NCBI GenBank assembly: GCA_007119455.1
Contig: SKPR01000027.1
Span: 1-5,617 of the forward strand
Length of the DNA stretch: 5,617 nucleotides
Reading direction: 5' to 3'
DNA from: Candidatus Brevefilum sp.
GTDB taxonomy: Bacteria > Chloroflexota > Anaerolineae > Anaerolineales > Anaerolineaceae
Each line of letters opens with the position of its first letter. Position 1 is the stretch's first letter. Both the position numbers and the translations under genes were made by a program. Below are positions 1 through 4,534 of this stretch, piece after piece. The notes below the pieces were generated by a model. The model ran no database searches. It saw only the letters and a program-made list of their open reading frames with translations, and was not told the DNA's origin.

Positions 1-878
1 CTGTTAACGGTGGTGGAATCCTGAATTTAGACTTCAGCACCCTTACAGTGACAGGAAGCTCCTTTAGTTTTAATACAGCAACTGCTGATGGGGGGGCTAT
101 CTTTAATAATGGTAATCTGACAGTCACCGGGAGCTCTTTCTATAAAAATGAAGCTGAATTGGGCGGAGGAATCCGGAATGAGGGCTGGATTGGTAAGATA
201 GTGGTGTCCAACACTTCTTTTTCTGAAAATAAAGCCATTCATGGCGGAGCCATTGATAATGATGGTCAAGGTGAAAACTTGAGTGCGATCATCGCCAGCA
301 GCTTTATTGAAAACACAGCCAGAGGAACGGGCGGCGCGATACGCCATTTGGGCAATATGTGGATCATCAACAGTACCCTTAGCGGAAATCAGGCAGATAA
401 CAGCGGCGGCGGGATCTGGAATAAAGGTCGTCTATGGGTCGATTTCAGCACCCTCACGGGAAATACAACTGCCCCTGGCGAGGGTGGCGGAATCCACAAT
501 GCTGCCTCAGCGAGTCTGGTAAATCTGAATTATTCCAACACGATCATTGCCAATTCCACCGGCGGAGACTGTGTCAATCACGCCACGATTGATCTTCAAA
601 GCACGCACAACCTGGTTCAGGATGGGAGTTGTAATGCTTCTAATTCAGGCGATCCCAAGTTAGGACAGTTGAAGGATAATGGCGGCCCGACCCTGACTCA
701 TGCCCTGCTACCCGGCTCACCTGCCATTGATGCCGCCGACATGACCGATGATTGTCCTCCTATAGATCAGCGCGGGGTCTCCCGTCCTAAAGGTAAAGCT
801 TGCGACATCGGCGCTTTTGAATTTAATCCCGCCACGGATGGCGGATATTTTATTTACCTGCCGCTGGTTCTGCGATAG
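1..878 (+). CDS. Exported right-handed beta-helix protein with choice-of-anchor Q C-terminal region (5'-partial)
   Basis: The frame is open from base 3 to the TAG at 876-878, so the gene begins upstream of the window. About 290 residues are visible. Seven Gly-Gly-(Gly/Ala)-Ile marks, each starting a rung, recur every 24-29 residues, followed by Asn-rich and Ser-Phe-x-x-Asn steps (the stretch LTVTGSSF occurs twice). This is the pattern of polymorphic outer-membrane-protein and pectate-lyase-like parallel beta-helices. Next come a two-Cys segment (GGDC and GSC), then DNGGPTLTHALLPGSPAID, DQRGVSRP and CDIGAFE, which match what is known of choice-of-anchor Q proteins in cell-surface and secreted proteins. 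The protein ends GGYFIYLPLVLR, a tail I associate with exported Chloroflexota proteins. No catalytic residues can be assigned; a surface or adhesive role is only an inference. The signal peptide would lie outside the window. It converges with the methyltransferase-like gene at 1040-1768. Confidence 0.88.
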   Translation, partial: VNGGGILNLDFSTLTVTGSSFSFNTATADGGAIFNNGNLTVTGSSFYKNEAELGGGIRNEGWIGKIVVSNTSFSENKAIHGGAIDNDGQGENLSAIIASSFIENTARGTGGAIRHLGNMWIINSTLSGNQADNSGGGIWNKGRLWVDFSTLTGNTTAPGEGGGIHNAASASLVNLNYSNTIIANSTGGDCVNHATIDLQSTHNLVQDGSCNASNSGDPKLGQLKDNGGPTLTHALLPGSPAIDAADMTDDCPPIDQRGVSRPKGKACDIGAFEFNPATDGGYFIYLPLVLR

Positions 879-912
879 TAATTTTCCGGGGTGTTACTCC
901 CTGCACCCTTTG

Positions 913-961
913 ATCTGGGGCAGTCATCTGATTTTTTCATTCTGCCAGGATTGCCCCAGAT
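913..961. terminator. Strong hairpin between convergent genes, possible terminator
   Basis: A perfect 10-bp inverted repeat, ATCTGGGGCA at 913-922 and TGCCCCAGAT at 952-961, can be extended inward by one G-U and two Watson-Crick pairs. The loop contains a run of six T. It lies 35 bp after the stop of the beta-helix gene, between two convergent genes, so a transcription-stopping or mRNA-end-protecting role is plausible. No T tract follows the 3' arm on either strand, so it is not a classical intrinsic terminator. It could also be one copy of a dispersed palindromic repeat. Confidence 0.4.
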
Positions 962-1004
962 AAAGAATATAGCAGGCTGATCTTTCCACATAGCCCTGCC
1001 CTGG

Positions 1005-1027
1005 CCTGACTGTGTCAGGGCGATTTT
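1005..1027. terminator. Short GC-rich hairpin, weak terminator candidate
   Basis: CCTGAC at 1005-1010 and GTCAGG at 1014-1019 form a perfect 6-bp stem with a TGT loop. The overlapping pair GCCCTG (998-1003) and CAGGGC (1016-1021) offers an alternative fold. On the plus strand four T follow at 1024-1027. On the minus strand the stem lies about 20 nt after the stop of the membrane-protein gene but no T run follows. It may help end transcription from either side; the evidence is structural only. Confidence 0.33.
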
Positions 1028-1039
1028 GGCACTATCGGG

Positions 1040-1768
1040 TTAGATCTGGTCCATCTCATCACCGAAGATCAACACCATATCCGGTTTTTCCGTGCAGAAA
1101 TAATGCACCCAGATATAGATATGATTGAAGGCCGCCAGCAGCAGGGCAGGCACAGAAAGATGGATCAGGCCGATCGCCCACAGTACCAGAAAACCGAAGG
1201 TATACATGGCGTTGCTGCTGTATTTAAAGATGCCGCGATCTTCCAATGGCATCTGGCGATACTTGATCCGGAAGTGATCGCCCACCATAGCGCGCACCAG
1301 GCCGAAGTATTTGAAAACCGACCAGATCAGGTAAGCAAAGGAGAGCAATAAGATGAAGGCCAAAATCAGCGCCAGGGTACGGGGGACAGGCAGGGTGTTT
1401 TGAGTGGTCTGGCCCAGACCAATAATGGCCGCAATGCGTCCAGTTAACAGGGTTTGGAATAAAATGCCCCAGATGACCAGGTCAGCCCGACCGAAAACCC
1501 GGGTGAGTGTCGCCCATCCGATCTGGAGGCGGAAGACGATCCACACGACGACCTGGTGGACGACCGCCAACCCGATGGCCAGCCAGAACCAGGTGAGATC
1601 CGTCCAGCCCAGCCAACGGCTGCCATCCAGGAACGGCCGGGCCAGCAGCCAGGTGCCGGGCACCAGGACCAATAAGGCCAGCAGGTGCCAAGTCTGGCGG
1701 TGGAAAAAATAACCCCAGGAACGGGCTTTTTCATAGGTTAATCGGTCAGGATTGATGGTTTTTGTCAT
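1040..1768 (-). CDS. Six-helix membrane protein, PEMT/isoprenylcysteine methyltransferase-like
   Basis: This is a 242-residue integral membrane protein with hydrophobic segments near residues 28-44, 60-79, 96-116, 131-152, 187-204 and 205-224. The C-terminal part carries GIFKYSSNAMYTFGF (179-193) and then YIWVHYFCTEKPDM (218-231). This resembles the Asn-x-x-Tyr step and the late Glu-containing motif that bind S-adenosylmethionine in the phospholipid N-methyltransferase (PEMT) and isoprenylcysteine carboxyl methyltransferase families. Those enzymes methylate lipids or prenyl-cysteine at the membrane; the substrate here cannot be told. The ATG at 1768 is chosen because GGAG (1776-1779) sits 7 nt upstream. 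A GTG at 1804 would add 12 residues but has no ribosome site. The gene lies 137 bp downstream of tetR on the same strand, with its own promoter candidate, so joint transcription is possible but not required. The methyltransferase call is moderate; membrane location is firm. Confidence 0.75.
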   Translation of the reverse strand: MTKTINPDRLTYEKARSWGYFFHRQTWHLLALLVLVPGTWLLARPFLDGSRWLGWTDLTWFWLAIGLAVVHQVVVWIVFRLQIGWATLTRVFGRADLVIWGILFQTLLTGRIAAIIGLGQTTQNTLPVPRTLALILAFILLLSFAYLIWSVFKYFGLVRAMVGDHFRIKYRQMPLEDRGIFKYSSNAMYTFGFLVLWAIGLIHLSVPALLLAAFNHIYIWVHYFCTEKPDMVLIFGDEMDQI

Positions 1769-1775
1769 CGGCAGA

Positions 1776-1779
1776 CTCC
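1776..1779 (-). promoter_or_regulatory. Ribosome binding site deciding the ATG 1768 start
   Basis: On the minus strand GGAG lies 7 nt before the ATG at 1768. The upstream GTG at 1804 has only A/T-rich sequence before it, so the shorter protein is preferred. Confidence 0.6.
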
Positions 1780-1793
1780 AGGAAGAAAATAGG

Positions 1794-1836
1794 CCAGTAA
1801 TCACTTAGAGTTTTGTGATTCAAAAACTTTTACTGG
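1794..1836. repeat. Nested inverted repeat in the leader of the membrane-protein gene
   Basis: CCAGTAA at 1794-1800 pairs with TTACTGG at 1830-1836 (7 bp perfect). Inside it AATCAC at 1799-1804 pairs with GTGATT at 1815-1820 (6 bp perfect; the two share AA at 1799-1800). Both arms fall between the inferred transcription start near 1847 and the ATG at 1768. The structure could act as an mRNA stem-loop or as a protein site on DNA. It stops short of the ribosome binding site, so direct masking of translation is not evident. Confidence 0.4.
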
Positions 1837-1853
1837 TATTGTAATGTTTAAAA

Positions 1854-1881
1854 TTTATACCATAGGAACTCAGGCATACAA
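1854..1881 (-). promoter_or_regulatory. Candidate sigma-70 promoter (extended -10) for the methyltransferase-like gene
   Basis: Reading the minus strand, TTGTAT (1881-1876) is followed after 16 nt by TATAAA (1859-1854). The TGG just before the -10 hexamer gives an extended -10 element, which can offset a mediocre -35. The predicted start is near 1847, leaving a leader of about 80 nt. It lies in the gap after the tetR stop, so the downstream gene need not depend on read-through from tetR. Confidence 0.45.
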
Positions 1882-1905
1882 TCAGCGCCTGTCTGGAAAC
1901 CACCT

Positions 1906-2520
1906 TTATGCCAGTTCCAGCGTATCCAGCGCGCCGGCGTTGAAGAGCTGCTGGTAATACTGGACCATCTCCTCAATGGTGAAGGGCTGTTCTTCCTCCA
2001 GCCACCAGGTGACCAGTTCAATCAGGGTCCCGGAAAAGAAAACGGCAAAGATCTCGAGCGGGACTTTCAAGGTCAATCCCCTTACGATTTCCAACCGCTT
2101 GATGGTTTCTTCCTGGATTACTCTGGCAAAACGACGTGAGGCTTTGGCACCCCCCTCACCACGCAGCATGACTCTGTAAAGATCAGCATTGTCTCGGGCA
2201 TGGGTGAAAATGTGGTACAGGATGCTTTCATCGAGATCCATTTGCGTTTGACTGAGGGCTTCCTGAGAGGCCTCATCCAGGGATAAAAGGCTTTCATGCT
2301 GCCGGATGAATGTCTCGCAGATCGTGTCGATGGCATGCATCAGCAGTTCCTCTTTATCACTGAAATGCAGGTAAAACGTGGTTCGTCCCAGATCTGCCCG
2401 ATCGGTAATCTCTTCAATCGTCACCGCATCGTAACCTTTATCCAGGATCAGACTAATTAACGCTTTCTGCAGGGCATGCCGGGTTCGGCGCACCCTGCGA
2501 TCAATTTGGTTTTCTGTCAT
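1906..2520 (-). CDS. TetR/AcrR-family transcriptional repressor
   Basis: This 204-residue protein has a typical TetR length and layout. The N-terminal DNA-binding domain (about residues 11-60) reads RTRHALQKALISLI, then GYDAVTIEEITDRADLGRTTFYLHFSDKEEL. The recognition helix is around GRTTFYLHF and the family's Tyr-x-His-Phe step is intact. The rest is an all-helical ligand and dimer domain with WW at 172-173 and an acidic tail helix, as in many TetR C-terminal domains; the ligand is unknown. The ATG at 2520 is preferred because AGAGGAG (2528-2534) sits 7 nt upstream; the in-frame ATG 30 bases earlier lies upstream of that ribosome site. It is transcribed away from the ABC exporter operon, and the shared upstream region carries two inverted repeats over both promoters. 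It is therefore inferred to repress both itself and the exporter genes until an exporter-related ligand binds. Confidence 0.93.
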   Translation of the reverse strand: MTENQIDRRVRRTRHALQKALISLILDKGYDAVTIEEITDRADLGRTTFYLHFSDKEELLMHAIDTICETFIRQHESLLSLDEASQEALSQTQMDLDESILYHIFTHARDNADLYRVMLRGEGGAKASRRFARVIQEETIKRLEIVRGLTLKVPLEIFAVFFSGTLIELVTWWLEEEQPFTIEEMVQYYQQLFNAGALDTLELA

Positions 2521-2527
2521 GCTGGGG

Positions 2528-2534
2528 CTCCTCT
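2528..2534 (-). promoter_or_regulatory. Strong ribosome binding site of the tetR gene
   Basis: On the minus strand AGAGGAG precedes the ATG at 2520 by 7 nt, an almost ideal Shine-Dalgarno. It rules in this start over the in-frame ATG at 2550, which lies on the far side of it. Confidence 0.75.
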
Positions 2535-2577
2535 GTGAACACATGTCCAATTTTGAACATGGTGGTGCGTTTGAATA

Positions 2578-2605
2578 TTGACATTGGCAACGGTATCGTT
2601 AAAAT
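2578..2605 (+). promoter_or_regulatory. Sigma-70 promoter of the ABC exporter operon
   Basis: TTGACA at 2578-2583 is a perfect -35 hexamer. After 16 bp comes TAAAAT at 2600-2605, five of six matches to the -10 consensus. Transcription should start near 2612, giving a leader of about 79 nt before the ATG at 2691. The last base of the -10 begins the first 21-bp inverted repeat, so a repressor bound there would block open-complex formation. Confidence 0.65.
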
Positions 2606-2625
2606 AATGAACATGTTGTTTATTA
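2605..2625. promoter_or_regulatory. Putative TetR operator 1 (over the ABC operon promoter)
   Basis: The 21-bp inverted repeat TAATGAAC-N5-GTTTATTA has one mismatched pair and is centred at 2615. It covers the end of the -10 and the predicted +1 of the plus-strand promoter. It shares the half-site TAATGAAC with operator 2, with which it overlaps by two bases. Size and symmetry suit a TetR dimer; assignment to the adjacent repressor is inferred from position. Confidence 0.6.
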
Positions 2626-2644
2626 ATGAACATCACGTTCATTA
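2624..2644. promoter_or_regulatory. Putative TetR operator 2 (over the tetR promoter)
   Basis: The perfect 21-bp inverted repeat TAATGAAC-N5-GTTCATTA has 8-bp arms and is centred at 2634. It overlaps the -10 hexamer and predicted start of the minus-strand tetR promoter, as expected for autorepression. It is centred 19 bp from operator 1, so dimers could lie side by side on the DNA. Confidence 0.68.
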
Positions 2645-2669
2645 TAGGGTCAACCGAAAAAATTATCAA
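2641..2669 (-). promoter_or_regulatory. Sigma-70 promoter of the tetR gene
   Basis: On the minus strand TTGATA (2669-2664) is followed after exactly 17 bp by a perfect TATAAT (2646-2641). The predicted start near 2634 gives a tetR leader of about 114 nt. This promoter lies inside the leader of the opposing ABC operon and fires toward the ABC promoter, so the two are face-to-face rather than back-to-back. Confidence 0.6.
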
Positions 2670-2690
2670 ATAGGTAACGGACGGGCGAGT

Positions 2691-3404
2691 ATGCCAGAAG
2701 GTCAAAGGAATCACGCGCAACCCCTGATTCGTGTGGAAAATCTGATCAAAACCTACCAGACCGGTGCTGGTCCTTTTGACGCATTGAAGGGGATCAACCT
2801 GGAAGTCTATCCGGGTGAGTACGTGGGCGTCATCGGCAAATCCGGGGCGGGAAAAACGACCCTGATTAATATGATCAGCGGAATTGATCTGATTACCTCA
2901 GGTGATGTGTATGTTAATGGCACAGCAGTTCATGAACTGAAAGAAGATCAGATGGCCCGCTGGCGAGGATTGAACCTGGGAGTTATTTACCAGGCTTTCC
3001 ATCTGCTGCCCATGCTGTCGCTGCGTGAAAATATCACTCTGGCCATGGATTTCTGCGGTCAGTACCGGCGGGGAACATCAGAAGCACGGGCCATGGACCT
3101 GCTTGAAAAGGTTGAGCTGGCAGAGCATGCCCGCAAGCCGCCGGCTCACATTTCTGGCGGGCAGAAACAGCGGGTGGCCATCGCCCGCGCCCTGGCCAAT
3201 GATCCCCCCTTGATCCTGGCTGATGAGCCGACCGGCCGCCTTGATTCAGTGACCTCAGAAACCATATTTGAGATATTTGAAGCCTTGATTGAGCAGGGCA
3301 AGACCATCCTGATGGTTTCCCATGAACGGGGGCTGGCACGCCGGGTTGACCGGGTTATCGAGTTGGAAGACGGCCATTTTGTGGGCCAGGGGGAGGTTCT
3401 GTGA
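2691..3404 (+). CDS. ABC transporter ATP-binding protein (MacB/LolD/FtsE type), first of a pair
   Basis: This is a 237-residue stand-alone nucleotide-binding domain, the usual size for LolD and MacB-type ATPases. All key motifs are present: Walker A GKSGAGKT (49-56), Q-loop Gln101 within VIYQAFHLLPML, signature ISGGQKQR (154-161), Walker B LILADE with catalytic Glu179, and switch His211. The D-loop reads GRLD where GNLD is common. It should hydrolyse ATP at the inner face of the membrane to drive the FtsX-type permease encoded two genes on. The ATG at 2691 is chosen because similarity to other ATPases begins right after it and upstream in-frame starts would run through the promoter and operators. 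The Shine-Dalgarno is only modest (GGACGGG, about 5 nt away). Its TGA shares a base with the next gene's ATG, so translation is probably coupled. The substrate is unknown. Confidence 0.93.
   Translation: MPEGQRNHAQPLIRVENLIKTYQTGAGPFDALKGINLEVYPGEYVGVIGKSGAGKTTLINMISGIDLITSGDVYVNGTAVHELKEDQMARWRGLNLGVIYQAFHLLPMLSLRENITLAMDFCGQYRRGTSEARAMDLLEKVELAEHARKPPAHISGGQKQRVAIARALANDPPLILADEPTGRLDSVTSETIFEIFEALIEQGKTILMVSHERGLARRVDRVIELEDGHFVGQGEVL
3391..3396 (+). promoter_or_regulatory. Ribosome binding site of the second ATPase gene
   Basis: GGGAGG lies inside the end of the first ATPase gene, 7 nt before the ATG at 3404 and only 4 nt before the alternative GTG at 3401. The spacing favours the ATG, giving a TGATG stop-start junction. 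Confidence 0.6.
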
Positions 3405-4534
3405 TGGTGTCTGAATCTTCCCTAAGAATTGAAAATGAATCCCTGATTGAAATGTCGGGTGTGACCAAAGTCTATAAAAACGCTGCTGGATCCTTTGAGG
3501 CCCTTAAAGATATCAACGTGACCTTCCGAAAAGGAGAGTTTGTGGGAGTGATCGGAAAATCGGGCAGCGGCAAATCAACCCTGGTTAACATGATCACCGG
3601 TATTGATCATCCCACCTGGGGCAAGGTCTTTGTTGAGGGTCGGGATATTCACGCTATGAAAGAAAGTGACCAGGCGCGCTGGCGTGGAAGAAATTTGGGT
3701 GTGGTATTCCAGTTTTTCCAATTATTGCCCATGCTCACCCTGGTGGAAAATGTGCTGCTGCCCATGGATTTTTGCGACGTTTACCAACCCGATGAACGGA
3801 TTGACCGGGCGATGTCTCTGTTGGACATGGTCGGCCTGGCTGAGGATGCCCATAAACTACCCGGTGCGGTTGCAGGCGGCCAGCAGCAGAGCGCAGCTAT
3901 CGCTCGGGCGCTGGCCAACGACCCGCCGATCATCATCGCTGATGAACCGACCGGCAACCTGGATGCGAAAACAGCCGATGCGGTTTATGATAAATTTGAA
4001 ACGCTCTCCGGTGAAGGGCGGACTATCATTATGATCACCCATGACCCGGAGATCGAGCACCGCCTCTCCCGGAAGATCCTCCTTTCCGATGGCGAGATGA
4101 TTGCCCCCATTCTTGTTCGGACCCTGCCCTGGTTGCTGAGACCTGATTTACGTGAGCTTGGGCGCCGGCTCGAAGGCCGTACTTATAAAAGGGGAGATGA
4201 GCTGGATGTGAGGGGGCGTTTGGTAGATCAGGTGATGCTGATTGAAAAGGGTGAGATCAAACTGGTTTATAAGAAAAAGCGTAAAGAACACTCGGTCACC
4301 ATTTCAGGCGATGCTTACTTTGCTGGCCCTGAAATCATCGAGAAAGAAAAATTAAAACAATTTTCAGCCCGGGTAATTTCGGATAATGTGCATGTGTCGA
4401 TTTTGCCCTGGGAAAATCTTGCTCAAGCACTGGATGCCATCCAGGAAGGTCATCAGCGATTTCAGAAATACCTGCGTCATCATATGCTGGGAAAAACCGA
4501 AGAGCTGGACGAAGAACCGGGGGTGATCGGATGA
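3404..4534 (+). CDS. ABC ATPase fused to a C-terminal cyclic-nucleotide-binding-like domain
   Basis: The 376-residue protein has two parts. Residues 14-235 are an ABC ATPase with Walker A GKSGSGKS (51-58), Q-loop Gln103 in VVFQFFQLLPML, Walker B IIIADE with Glu181, D-loop GNLD (184-187) and switch His213. It aligns without gaps to the preceding ATPase (about 110 identities over 200 positions by hand count). Its signature is altered: VAGGQQQS (156-163) in place of LSGGQ-x-QR. Residues about 240-363 resemble the CAP effector/cNMP-binding beta-roll, with YKRGDEL, MLIEKGEIKLV (278-288), SGDAYFAGPEII and FSARVISDNVHVSILPWENL, then a helix. The phosphate-binding Arg of CAP (before Ser-Ala) is Phe320 here, so cyclic nucleotide binding is doubtful. 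The likely role is as partner ATPase of an FtsX-type exporter with a regulatory or docking tail. Its TGA overlaps the permease ATG by 4 bp (ATGA). The ATPase call is firm, the tail domain moderate. Confidence 0.88.
   Translation: MVSESSLRIENESLIEMSGVTKVYKNAAGSFEALKDINVTFRKGEFVGVIGKSGSGKSTLVNMITGIDHPTWGKVFVEGRDIHAMKESDQARWRGRNLGVVFQFFQLLPMLTLVENVLLPMDFCDVYQPDERIDRAMSLLDMVGLAEDAHKLPGAVAGGQQQSAAIARALANDPPIIIADEPTGNLDAKTADAVYDKFETLSGEGRTIIMITHDPEIEHRLSRKILLSDGEMIAPILVRTLPWLLRPDLRELGRRLEGRTYKRGDELDVRGRLVDQVMLIEKGEIKLVYKKKRKEHSVTISGDAYFAGPEIIEKEKLKQFSARVISDNVHVSILPWENLAQALDAIQEGHQRFQKYLRHHMLGKTEELDEEPGVIG

Noticed and set aside
48..50. GTG at 48 as a true start of the beta-helix protein
   Set aside because: The frame stays open upstream to base 3 with the same rung pattern (Gly-Gly-Gly-Ile-Leu-Asn), and no signal peptide follows the GTG, so it is internal.
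889..911. Small hairpin GGGTG/CACCC followed by TTT after the beta-helix stop
   Set aside because: Only 5 bp with a 10-nt loop and three T; too weak to call a terminator beside the stronger hairpin at 913-961.
1103..1712. Plus-strand open frames opposite the methyltransferase-like gene
   Set aside because: Their translations show no recognisable domain and mirror the real minus-strand frame, which has six membrane helices and a good ribosome site.
1799..1820. AATCAC-N10-GTGATT as a CRP/FNR-type binding site
   Set aside because: The spacing and half-site order do not match TGTGA-N6-TCACA or TTGAT-N4-ATCAA, so no regulator is named. It is kept only as an inverted repeat.
2535..2690. Longer N-terminus for the first ATPase starting at GTG 2535 (52 extra residues)
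   Set aside because: It would place the promoter and both operators inside coding sequence, and the extra residues do not resemble an ABC ATPase. Similarity begins only after the ATG at 2691.
2600..2690. Near-identical short peptides (MNMLFINEHHVHY on plus, MNVMFINKQHVHY on minus) readable from the two strands
   Set aside because: They are a by-product of the 42-bp palindrome, not conserved small proteins. Neither has a ribosome site.
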